Notes under the pieces: generated by a model
The model's input: the letters and a program-made list of their open reading frames with translations, nothing else
The model's database searches: none
What the model was told of the DNA's origin: nothing
Part shown: piece by piece, positions 1-22,231 of the stretch
Layout: every line of letters starts with the position of its first letter
Position numbering within the stretch: position 1 is the first letter of the stretch
Source of the DNA: Sternotherus odoratus
Taxonomy: Eukaryota; Chordata; Testudines; Kinosternidae
Direction of reading: 5' to 3'
Length of the DNA: 64,000 nucleotides
Assembly: GCA_032164245.1 (NCBI GenBank)
Contig: JAVMKO010000020.1
Location: forward strand, 4,863,206 to 4,927,205
Translations under genes and position numbers: made by a program

Positions 1-12989
<12,989 letters not shown>

Positions 12990-13420
12990 GGCGCCGCCTC
13001 ACCCGCCCGGTCCCCGGCGCTGGATTCGGGCCCCGCTTCCCCAGGCCCCGAGCAGCGGATCCGCCAGCGACCAGAACAGAAACAGCTCCCAGCGCAGCGC
13101 GCACGTCCGGCCAGCGAGTCCTTCCGGGGCACACCGGAAGTGCCCTGCCGCGCGCGCAGACAGGATGTCGTCCGGCCGCAACTTCTCCCCCTAGAGTCAC
13201 GGGTCCCCCTCGCGCCCGGACGTTAGCTCCTCCCCTCTGGACGCTGGAGCGCGCGGAGGTGGTGCGGCGCGAGAGCGCGTCAGGGGCCACGCGCCGTTCC
13301 CCCCCTCCGCGGGCTCTGCGCGTTGCCTAGCGACGGGCCGGGGCCGGGGCCGGGGCCGGGGCCCAGCCCCTCCGCCCAAAGCAGCCGCAGGTCTGGGGCG
13401 GGAAGTTTAAAACATCTGCC
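12990..13420 (-). promoter_or_regulatory. SNRNP200 promoter and CpG island with inverted ETS sites
   Basis: A very CpG-rich block directly upstream of the SNRNP200 start codon, without an obvious TATA box. CCGGAAGTG on the plus strand at 13134-13142 and CTTCCGG at 13120-13126 form an inverted pair of ETS/GABPA-type sites about 7 bp apart. ETS sites near the start site are usual for housekeeping splicing genes. The start site itself cannot be placed from sequence alone. Confidence 0.6.
13340..13363. repeat. GGGGCC hexanucleotide repeat, four perfect copies
   Basis: Four uninterrupted GGGGCC units within the CpG island upstream of SNRNP200, preceded by a partial GGGCC. The plus strand has four runs of four G with two-base loops, so it can form a G-quadruplex. 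Confidence 0.85.
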
Positions 13421-13456
13421 TTGGGCTTTCCCGCCTGGCTGGGAGCTAGGGCGGGG

Positions 13457-14372
13457 GGCGCCCTCCCGGCGCGTATAGCCCGGGGCGCGGGGCTCCCTCC
13501 CGGCGCGTATAGCCCGCAGGGCGGGGCTCCCAGGTCCTATAGCCCAGGGGCGCGGGGCTCCCTGCCGGCTCGTATAGCCCGGGGGGCGGGGCTCCCTCCC
13601 GGCTCGTATAGCCCGGGGGGCGGGGCTCCCTGCCGGCTCGTATAGCCCGGGGGGCGGGGCTCCCTCCCGGCTCGTATAGCCCGCAGGGCGGGGCTCCCAG
13701 GTCCTATAGCCCAGGGGCGCGGGGCTCCCTCCCGGCTCGTATAGCCCGGGGGGCGGGGCTCACAGGTCCTATAGCCCAGGGGCGCGGGGCTCCCTCCCGG
13801 CTCGTATAGCCCGGGGGGCGGAGCTCCCAGGTCCTATAGCCATGGGGCGCGGGGCTCCCTCCCGGCTCGTATAGCCCGGGGGGCGGGGCTCCCTGCCGGC
13901 TCGTATAGCCCGGGGGGCGGGGCTCCCTGCCGGCTCGTATAGCCCGGGGGGCGGGGCTCCCTCCCGGCTCCTATAGCCCGGGGGGCGGGGCTCCCAGGTC
14001 CTATAGCTCAGGGGCGCGGGGCTCCCTCCCGGCTCGTATAGCCCGGGGGGCGGAGCTCCCAGGTCCTATAGCCCGGGGGGGCGGGGCTCCCTCCCGGCTC
14101 GTATAGCCCGGGGGGGCGGGGCTCCCTGCCGGCTCGTATAGCCCCGGGGGGCGGGGCTCCCAGGTCCTATAGCCCCGGGGGCGCGGGGCTCCCTCCCGGC
14201 TCCTATAGCCCCGGGGGCGCGGGGCTCCCTCCCGGCTCCTATAGCCCCGGGGGCGCGGGGCTCCCTCCCGGCTCCTATAGCCCCGGGGGGGGCAGGGCTC
14301 CCTCCCGGCTCCTATAGCCCGGGGGCGCGGGGCCCTCTCCCAGCTCGTATAGCCCCGGGGGCGCGGGGCTCT
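13457..14372. repeat. GC-rich minisatellite, about 27 units of 31 or 34 bp
   Basis: Each unit contains TATAGCCC followed by a G run and GGGCGGGGCTCC (or GGCGCGGGGCTCC), then one of two tails: CTCCCGGCTCGT/CCT (about 34 bp) or CAGGTCC (about 31 bp). I counted 27 TATAGC cores. The GGGGCGGGG core is a GC box (Sp1/KLF type), so the array carries dozens of potential Sp1 sites and G-quadruplex runs. It lies 0.5-1.4 kb upstream of the SNRNP200 start codon and 1.5 kb downstream of the PITX-like stop. Open frames through it on both strands are by-products of the repeat. Confidence 0.93.
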
Positions 14373-14384
14373 TCCCATCCTGAA

Positions 14385-15828
14385 TACCATTTTACCAAAA
14401 ATACCATTTTACAACCCCCTGTGGCCCTTGGGCCAAAAGGTTTGCCCACCCCTGGGTGAGAGGGGGAGAGAGCGCGGGCGCAAGCAATCAGCTAACCCAG
14501 CTCCTACTGAAATGATACCTCTAAAATTACAGAAATTGTCTAGGTAATAGCAAGGAAATGCATTAGATTATCTTTTATTTTAGCTAGTGAATTTTCCCTA
14601 TGCTAAGAGGGAGTTTTATTCCAGTTTTTGTAACTTTGAAGTTGAGCATCGAGGGGAATCCTCTGTGGTTTAAATCTTTTTACCCTGTAAAATTTCCTTC
14701 CACCCTGATTTTACAGAGGTGCTTTTTTACTTTTTTTCTTTATTATACAGCTCTTCTTTTAAGAACTGGATTGGTTTTTAGTGTCCTAAAAACCCAAGGG
14801 TCTGTGCTGTGCTCACTTTGCTAACCTTTTGGTTAGTATATTATTCTCATGCCTACCCAGGAAAGGGGGTGAAAGGACTTTGGGGGATATTTTGTGGAAA
14901 TAGGAACTCCAAGGGGTCCTTTTCCTGAATCTTTGTCTAAATCACTTGGTGGTGGCAGTGATAACGTCCAAGGACAAGGAAAGGATTTGTGCCTTGGGTA
15001 AGTTTTTAACCTAAGCTGGTAGAAATAAGCTTAGGGGGTCTTTCATGCAGGTTCCCACATCTGTACCCAGAGTTCAGAGTGGGGAGGGAACTCTGACATT
15101 TGAAATAGAGATACATATTCACTATTCATAACTCTTGCTATAAATTGATACTTGCATACAAATGGGATATTCACATTCCGCAAATCATAACTCTTCCATA
15201 GACACCTCATAAGACATTTTATACTAGGTGCAGCGTAATTCTGTTCTTTACTATAGTTTCAGCCAGTTTTCCCAGAACTGGGCTCCTGAGCTATCCGCTG
15301 GAGTCCGGACACACTGTCCCTGCTGCTCTGCTCACTCTCTGGCACTCCCTGAAGTGGGCACTTCACTCAGGAGTCTCTGTTTTGTTGGCAAGCACTGGAG
15401 ATAATAATGCCATCAAGTGCAGAACTCAGAACAGCTTCACACCCTTCCCTAGTCCCAGAGCCCTGGTCCCTGCCACTCCAGGACTCCCCTGCTCCACTAC
15501 CCTCGCAGGCTGCTTTGTCTTCTCCCAAGAGTCTGTAACTTGTCTGGGATTTCAAATGAGCCTGCTGCGGTAATTTAACCCAAATTGCCTGCAGTGAGCT
15601 TTGTCTGGGGCCAGATCTACAGGACTTGGGCTAAGGCACAATCTTTGGGCTCCTCATAGCCTTTGGCACCCCCTGGGCTCCCTGAGCTGGGCACCGGCAC
15701 AGGGAGGTGGGGTATGTGGACTTTGAGGGCAGCTCTGGTGTGGGGGAAGGCACTGTACCCGGACTGGGGAACCCCCCTCCTTGGCGAGAGACCCCCACAC
15801 ACACCCCTCTGTACTGTCTGGAGGGGCT
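14385..15828. other. Intergenic; end of an hAT-like repeat, otherwise unrecognised
   Basis: It begins with TTGGGCCAAAAGG...CCCACCCCTGG (about 14385-14455), which resembles the end of a short hAT-type element common in reptiles. The rest is AT-rich and without coding signal. It includes the 3' flank of the PITX-like exon. TTTATT at about 14740, 14615 and 14575 would read AATAAA on the minus strand, about 1.1-1.25 kb past that stop codon. Confidence 0.4.
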
Positions 15829-16296
15829 TCACACAGGCCTGTCCAGTGTGTACTGGCAGGCGCTGGGGCTTGCGGCCCGGCTTGGCAGGACCTCCAGGCC
15901 AAGGGGCTGCTTTGGCCGGAGTCTCAGCCCTGCCAGGCTTGTGTTGCAGGGGTCCCTGCACATGCACGGCGAAGCTTCAGGTCCGTAGGCCGGGGCAGGA
16001 GGCCTGGTGGGGCCGGCCAGGTAGCTGAAGTTCTCCCGGGCCGGGACCCCGGGCGTGGAGGCTGCCGCCACCCCCGGGAACATGGCCGGCAGGGAGACGG
16101 AATTGAGATTGACAGCACTGAAGAGCTGGAAGCCTTTCCTGGGGAGGGGGCTGGCTTGGAGGCCCTTGGGGGCCCAGCCGTTGTAGGGGTAGCTGGGATA
16201 GAGGTCTTCATAGGGGCCAAAGCTCCCCCTGCCCAGCTCCGGCTGCAGGTGCCGCTCCTTCTTCCGCCACTTGGCTCTGTGGTTCTTGAACCAGAC
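15829..16296 (-). CDS. PITX-family homeobox gene, final coding exon only
   Basis: A 155-codon open exon with a plausible acceptor (pyrimidine-rich tract then CCGAAG) just before the codons for VWFKN, which is exactly the phase-0 homeobox intron position of PITX1/2/3. Seen in order: the end of homeodomain helix 3 (VWFKNHRAKWRKKER), a PITX-like block (FGPYEDLYPSYPYNGWAPKG), a diverged middle, an OAR motif (CNTSLAGLRLRPKQ) and the terminus ACQYTLDRPV followed by TGA. PITX proteins are nuclear bicoid-type (Lys50) transcription factors, and Lys50 is retained here. Odd points: homeodomain position 52 is His where PITX has Arg, and no exon for the first 46 homeodomain residues was found from here to 30.3 kb. 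It is clearly not PITX1, 2 or 3, and may be a fourth ohnologue, an incompletely assembled gene or a recent relic. Confidence 0.85.
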   Translation of the reverse strand, partial: VWFKNHRAKWRKKERHLQPELGRGSFGPYEDLYPSYPYNGWAPKGLQASPLPRKGFQLFSAVNLNSVSLPAMFPGVAAASTPGVPARENFSYLAGPTRPPAPAYGPEASPCMCRDPCNTSLAGLRLRPKQPLGLEVLPSRAASPSACQYTLDRPV

Positions 16297-16419
16297 CTTC
16301 GGAGGGAGAGAGTGGGGAGGGGAGAAAAGTCTGCTTTGAGCTCGCTAGCACGGCAGCTAGCCTTGCAGGTAATCAGCCCTCCTCCCACCTCTCCGCAGCT
16401 TGTGTCATCCCTGCCCCGG

Positions 16420-17704
16420 CTAGCAGAGATTCAGGGGCAACCCCCCGCTGGGGCCGTTTGGTGGGGCTCAGCCGGTGAGCACACATCCCCCAAAGCACCC
16501 CCCTTCCCCAGCTGGCAGAGAGGCCGGGGACCAAATGACCCCTGGAGGCTGAATCCCCGTCTCCAGTACAAGCATGGGGCTTGTCGGGGCATTGCAGATG
16601 TGGGCCCTGCTCGGGGAATCAGGCTCTGGGCACGCCAAGCCAACATCTTTGCAGCACTACGTGGCCCCATCCAACCTGGTACCCACTCCTTGAGCTCCGT
16701 GGAGCAGACTGTTCCCACCAGTTCTGAATCTGGCCCAAACAGCTGTCCTCGTCGCCCCCGCACCTGGAATGACCCTTTGTCTCCCTCCATCACTAATTCC
16801 TATGCCCCAGTAGGTGGCTCAGTTCTCAGGGGGACCCTGGATCCACAACAGTCCTTTTTGCTGGTTACACACTTTTTAGGAGTTAAGCTGCAGCTTTTCC
16901 ACCCCCTGCAACCCGCCTTCTCTGGGCCTTTAGCATGCCTGGTCCCTGGCAATTCCCTTTCATTTTACTGCTTCCCAGTTACTTACTGCTGGATGCGCCA
17001 TCCACGGGGTGCAGTACATCCCACTGTTGCCACCAGTTGTCACGGAGTGACCAGGGCGAGGGTCTGGAACTTGCTCCTTATGAAGCCAGTCAGGACTCCG
17101 GGGGGGAGGGGAGAGTGTCCTCTCCATACACAGCGTGTCTTCAAGGCTAGGAGCTTCACAGCTTTCAGCTCCCACCTTCCTGGGTCTGACCTCAGAGCAT
17201 TTAGCACCTTTTTCCCCTTCCCCGGGGCAGGGTCCTGGGGGAGTCCATGAATTCTGCATCCCACTTCACAGTCAGACTTAACTTTTAGCCAGCCAGTAAA
17301 ACATAGGTTTATTCGATGACCGGTACCTGGACTAACACAGATCATACTGCGAATGTAAGCACTCAGCTGGGTCCATTTTGGGGGGCAAAAGAGCCAGATA
17401 GCTTTTTTTGCCCTTCCCTGCCTGACCCAGGTAGCTTTAGACTTCAAACTAAAACTTCCTCTCTCCAGTCCCCCCTCATCCCTGGCTGGGTCACCTGACC
17501 TCCCTCCAACAGGTTCTGCTGGCCTCTTTGTTATTCAACACTTCCAGCCAAGGCCTTTTGGGAAGGGGGAAAGGGCAGGCCCCAAGACAGCTTATGCTGT
17601 CTCTCAACATTGCATCAACTACATAGCCTTATTCCTTCACAGAGACACTTAAGAAATGCATGGGGAAAACTGAGGCACACACCCAGTATTCCTATTCCAT
17701 CACA
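16420..17704 (-). mobile_element. LTR retrotransposon fragment: one LTR and partial leader
   Basis: On the minus strand 17704-17038 (667 bp) starts TGTGATGGAAT and ends CTCCGTGACA, with an AATAAA near 17310 (minus). It is followed by a candidate primer-binding site, CTGGTGGCAACAGTGGGAT. That site resembles the one in the complete element at 48483-50150 (TTGGTGTCAGAGGTGGGAT). No second LTR is visible, and I could not find a target duplication. The lower boundary is approximate. Confidence 0.5.
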
Positions 17705-17737
17705 ACATCTCTCTAAGGAAGCCTTTCAAAAGTGAAG

Positions 17738-18320
17738 AATCAGAGAGGTAGCCGTGTTAGTCTGGAATAGCAGAGGTAACAAAGTCCTGTGGCACCTTAA
17801 AGACTAACTATAAAGTTTTGAAGCATAAGCTTTCGTGGGCTAATACCCACTTCGTCGGATGCAAGCAGTGGAAGTGTCCAGAGGCAGGTATAGAAAAGTA
17901 GGCAAGAACCAGGTGGGAGGTAAAAAGGTTAGTCCAATTAGGCTGAACCAGCTTGTTATCTCCGATCAGGGAGGGTGGGTTATTCTTCTAGCATTTGAAT
18001 GGGGGCGGGGGGTGGACATGGAGAGAGGAGAAACTAGTTCTGTAATGAGCGAGCCATTGTAGGTCTTTGTTCAATCCGAGATTGTTTGTGTTGAATTTGC
18101 AAATGAATTGTAGCTCTGCAGTTTCCTTTTGCAGTCTGGACTTGAAGTTTTTTTGCTGCAGTATGGTGACTTTTAAATCTGTAATTGTGTGTCCAGGCAG
18201 GTTGAAGTGTTCCCCTACAGGTTTTTGTATATTGCCATTCCTAATATCTGATTTGTGTGCATTTATCCTTTTTCGTAGGGACTGTCCAGTTTGGCCGTGG
18301 TGTGCTGAGTCTTCTTTTTT
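17738..18320 (-). mobile_element. Penelope-like retroelement, 3' end with terminal repeat
   Basis: The minus strand from about 18290 translates as a degenerate endonuclease tail containing TGQSLRKRINAHKSDIRNG and then KPVGEHFNLPGHT. This is the C-terminal part of the GIY-YIG nuclease of Penelope-like elements, with an in-frame run of about 35 residues. It ends at 17738-17870 in the repeated terminal sequence that also occurs alone elsewhere in this window (GTTAGTCT, GGCACCTTAAAGACTAAC, GCTTTCGTGGGC). The RT domain is absent. Confidence 0.75.
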
Positions 18321-18479
18321 TCACTCTAATTTAAGGTTCACATGCCAGGAATACATTTTAATGTTTTAGAAGGTCTCTTTCTAAAAGTCTTTAATACAAA
18401 ACTAAACTATTGTTGTATTTAAAGTAAATACAGTTTTTAAAATGTTTAAGAAGCTTCATTTAAAATTAAAATAAAATGC

Positions 18480-18725
18480 AGAGCCCCCCAGGCCAGTGGC
18501 CAAGACCTGGGCGGTGTGAGTGTCACTGAAAATCAGCTTGTATGTCATAGGTTGCCTACCACCCTCTAAGATGTTGGTCAGCATGCTCCCTCCTTGCTTG
18601 TTGGTCTACAGCAGGCCTGCACACCATGTGGCCCGGGGACCACATGGGCTCACTGTGCGGCCCGAGGGGGGTGAAGAACCCGCTTGCAGTTGTTCACATC
18701 ATCTCAATTGAACAGCCCCCGAACT
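18480..18725. repeat. hAT-type short element fragment
   Basis: It contains AGCAGGCCTGCACACC and GTGCGGCCCGAGG, which match a common reptilian non-autonomous hAT repeat. Boundaries are approximate, and no target duplication was established. Confidence 0.35.
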
Positions 18726-18967
18726 GACTTGCATTTCCTCTAGAGACACCATTATTGTGAACTGGTAAATCGATCTGGAAACTCCCATTGGACCAGTTGC
18801 CACCGCGTTCTATATTCTGTGTCAGTGACATGGGTCTGTATCAGTCTGAATACTCATACGGTGTGCTCTTGGTTTATAACGTCTGGGAATGTTAGCAGAG
18901 TGAAATATATTTGTAGTTTACCAGCAAGAATGTTTGTTAGTAAATATCTAGAAATAATATTCTCACT

Positions 18968-19440
18968 AAAAAGAACAGGAGTACTTGTGACACCTTAGAG
19001 ACTAACAATTTTATTTCAGCATAAGCTTTCGTAGGCTATAGCCCACTTCATCAGATGCACAGAATGGAACACACAGTAGGTAAGAAACACACAGAAAATA
19101 TGTAAAGGAGGAAGTTGTCATACCAGTTCTAAGAGGCTATTTAATTTAGAGGGACTATATATTTTCTCCTTCTGATAATAGCCCATCTAAATTAAATAGC
19201 CTCTTAGAATTGGCATAACAACTTCCACCTTTACATATTTTCTTTCTGTGTGTATATACCTATCTATCTATCTATCTATCTTATCTACTGTGTGTTCCAT
19301 TCTATGCATCTGATGAAGTGGGCTATATCCTACGAAAACTTATGCTGAAATAAATGTGTTAAGATGCCACAAGTACTCCTATTCATTTTTTTTCGGATCT
19401 AGACTAACGTGGCTGCTACTCTGAAACCTATTCTCACTAA
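18968..19440. mobile_element. Inverted pair of Penelope-type terminal repeats
   Basis: The left arm (about 18968-19165) and right arm (about 19175-19440) are imperfect reverse complements around a centre near 19165-19175. Both carry GGAGTACTTGTG, TTAGAGACTAAC, GCTTTCGTAGGC and the ATTTAATTTAGA block. The right arm is interrupted by a TATC microsatellite. Each arm contains a CTGATGA...GAAA core (19015-19054 minus; 19310-19337 plus). Confidence 0.75.
19255..19285. repeat. (TATC)n microsatellite
   Basis: About six TATC units inside the right arm of the inverted repeat. The matching place in the left arm lacks them, so they expanded after the palindrome formed. Confidence 0.9.
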
Positions 19441-19689
19441 GTGACTGAATACCTTGCTACACTAGTTCATTATAGCATGATTCTAACGGGAGGTGTGTTT
19501 ATATACAGTATATAGATAATTCAAGGAACGTTCCATGCATAAAACCTAAAGTAAATGAAACCTGGACACATGATTTGTGACCACCAGCAAGGGAGACGGT
19601 TCCTTAAAGAGATACAGAAACTTGAAGTGATGTTTAGAGTAGCAGATGTACTAGTGTTGAGCCTTTGCCATAGAAATTAAAGTTTTTAT

Positions 19690-19800
19690 AAAAGCAACAA
19701 AGAGTCTTGTAGCACCTTATAGACTAACAGATTGTAGGGATCATGAGCTTTCGTGGGTTAAGACCCACTTCATCAGATGAATGTTGTGGAAATCTCCAGT
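19690..19800 (-). mobile_element. Penelope-type terminal repeat, solitary
   Basis: It shares CAACAAAGAGTC, TAGCACCTTATAGACTAACAG and CATGAGCTTTCGTGGG with the PLE termini above. The minus strand has CTGATGA at 19776-19770, a 6-bp perfect stem II and GAAA at 19752-19749. Confidence 0.7.
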
Positions 19801-20194
19801 TTTTATAGTACGTTAGTTTTTATAGCACGTTAAGAATAGAATTGCAGGTTTCCAATATGCTGATACTCGAAGGATAAGAGAAATTAAAATAACTTTAATT
19901 TAGCAGCAGCCCAGGATGGTTTCAGTGCTTTCTCTCAGAGTGTGATGTTAGTACATTTAGGGTGACATCATTTCATTACCTGGCAAGGCCATCTCGAATT
20001 AAATTGACACCTTTTCTGTCATTCAGCAGTTAGACAATTGTCTAATTCTCCACGTTGTAATGGGAGCATTATTATGGGGTATAGAGTCTTACACGCTGCT
20101 GATTGGAACATATTTTGATGGCACTTAATCTAAGTAGTGTTAAAGTTGTGTGGCATATAACTGGACTGGCAAGTGAAGGATCTATGCTGAGGAT

Positions 20195-20560
20195 AGGAAC
20201 CTAAGAATGGCCATACAGGGTCTGACCAAAGGTCCATCTAGCCCCGTATCCTGTCTCTGACAGTGGTCAGTGCCAGATGCTTCAAAGGGAATGAATAGAA
20301 CAGGGCAATTTCAAGTGTTGTCTAATCCCACTTTGGGGCAACTGGAGATTTAGGGACATCCAAAGCGTGGGATGCATCTCTGCCCATCTTGGCTAATAGC
20401 CATTGATGGACCTATCCTCCATAAACTTATCTAATTCTTTTTGAACCCAATTCTACTTTTACACTTCACAACATCCCCTGGCAATGAATTCCACAGGATG
20501 ACTGTGTTTTGTGTGAAGTGCTTCCTTGTGCTTGTTTTAAACCTGCTCCCTATTCATTTA
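20195..20560 (-). mobile_element. CR1 LINE 3' fragment
   Basis: It starts at AAGAATGGCCATACAGGG (reverse complement of a CR1 3' end) and runs through GGCTAATAGCCATTGATGGACC and ACAGGATGACTGTG. It is truncated within ORF2, as is usual for CR1. Confidence 0.85.
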
Positions 20561-21254
20561 ATCATTTCATGGTATGTGAAGTGTAAACAACAGGTCTCTA
20601 TTCACTTTATTCCTTAACTCTCTGTTGGTACCAAAACTGCCTACTCAGAGTGTAGAGCATTAGTGTAATACCACTATTGTGTAATTAACTAAGGATGTAA
20701 TATTAGCATAAAGTTCACCCCAGGGATGACATTTGGTGATCATTTCGCCACCATGTGATTAGCTTCGAGGAATGAGAGCTTGGTTTGCAGTGCCTAGCTC
20801 TAATGTTCTGTGTTAAACTCAGTCTTTTAAACTGTATTACAGGGTCATGGGACTGTCTCCATTCGAGTTTCCACAACTTCCCATTTTCATTTTGAGACAT
20901 GAAATGGATCAAAGTCCTGCAGACTCTTAAATCTCTACTTTAGCTCCACAGCAGGACATCAAAAGAGCCAGCGAGAGACACCGCAAAGGAAATTCTTTCC
21001 TATACTTGCTTGACTGAAATGTGAAAAGGAATGAAGGGGAAGGACGGAAGGTAAGTGGTTGGCAGGGGGCCTGGGAACATGGCGGGGAAGAGAAGCATGG
21101 GAATCATGTTCGGAGCAGGGGGATTGATGGAATAGGAGTGGGCAGAGGGGGAACCTCGAATATTTTGATTGGAGTGGGATGCGCAGGAGGTAGCAGGTGG
21201 AAAGGTAGATGCAAAGACATGAGTGGAGGGGAACAATATAAGGGGGAACTGGAG

Positions 21255-21330
21255 AGGTGGTAAACCCAACTCTTCTCTATGGCTGCAATGCTTGGGGGAC
21301 CTACAGAAAACACCTGAGAAACCATAATGA
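21255..21330 (+). mobile_element. Small LINE reverse transcriptase C-terminal remnant
   Basis: It translates as TLLYGCNAWGTYRKHLRNHN, which resembles the post-RT motif LLYGCEAWT found in several LINE clades. Only about 25 codons are recognisable. Confidence 0.4.
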
Positions 21331-22003
21331 GCTCTTGAGAGCTCATTATGGGATCAATCCTGCCCTCTTTACTCAGCAGGAATCCCGCTGGACGGGATTC
21401 GGATCTTGCCCGGCTTTTATATCCGTGCAGCCTCTTCCAGCGAGCTTATTTCTCTCTCTTTTCCACTGTTGCAAATTGCAAGTGACTGCAGAATAAAGGC
21501 GACGCCAGGGAGATCAGAATCAGATCCTTGGTCCATTTGAATTTGGCGCCAGGCAACGTGGTGTCTGGAAACTTACTCACAAATGGACTTTTTGCCTCTC
21601 TGTGCCAGGGTGAATTCCTGAACCAGTGGAGTCGATCGGGGCCTTGGTATTGATTTCAGTGGGGTCACCCGCTTAACCCTTTGCGGTTTGATTCTTCTCT
21701 TCCCTACGCTGGTGTAAGTCAGGAGTATCCCCATTTAAGTCAATAGTTACATTGGCGTAAAACTGGTGGAAATGAGAAGAGAGTTGGGCCCTTGAATGTT
21801 TAGACAGCGGCCCAGGCACTGCTTCACTTCTATTTTGAGAGCTTTGGTGGGACTTCAGTGGAACCCGGCCCTGGGGCTGACTCTTTGCCCAGGGGAGGAT
21901 GTCACACAGAAGGTGGGGGCAGAACCCTGTGTTTAAAATGTGTCCAAAAACAGGCCCTCTGTGAAATCTCCGTCTGACTCCATTGGCGACAGAGAAAGAA
22001 GAA

Positions 22004-22030
22004 TGACCTAGGATTTTAATGCAGAACTAT
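22004..22030 (-). terminator. Possible poly(A) signal of the C2orf78-like gene
   Basis: ATTAAA on the minus strand near 22014-22019, about 215 bp beyond the stop codon. This is a variant hexamer with no transcript support. Confidence 0.3.
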
Positions 22031-22231
22031 GAATAAATAGAAATATACACCGCGGAGAAATTGCTTCCAGCTCAGGGAATAGATCGGGGCGCTACCGGCA
22101 CCCCAACTCCATGGCTATGGCCACGGGGTCCGCTCTCCCTATAAAGAACGCAAGGCCAAGATGAGCAACAACCGAAGAGGGGTCTGGGGTATGGCTAGCA
22201 GTAGGGGCAATGGCGGCGCTATATACAGAGG

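Noticed and set aside
14001..14390. Open frame of repeated GYRSREGAPRPR-type peptide in the minisatellite
   Set aside because: It is explained entirely by the 31/34-bp tandem repeat. Frames shift between units, and there is no promoter or splice evidence.
15781..17250. A 489-codon open frame on the plus strand opposite the PITX-like exon
   Set aside because: Its first part is the GC-rich antisense of the PITX-like exon, and the rest runs through LTR-element sequence. No family resemblance or splice logic supports it. The minus-strand frame has clear homeodomain and OAR motifs.
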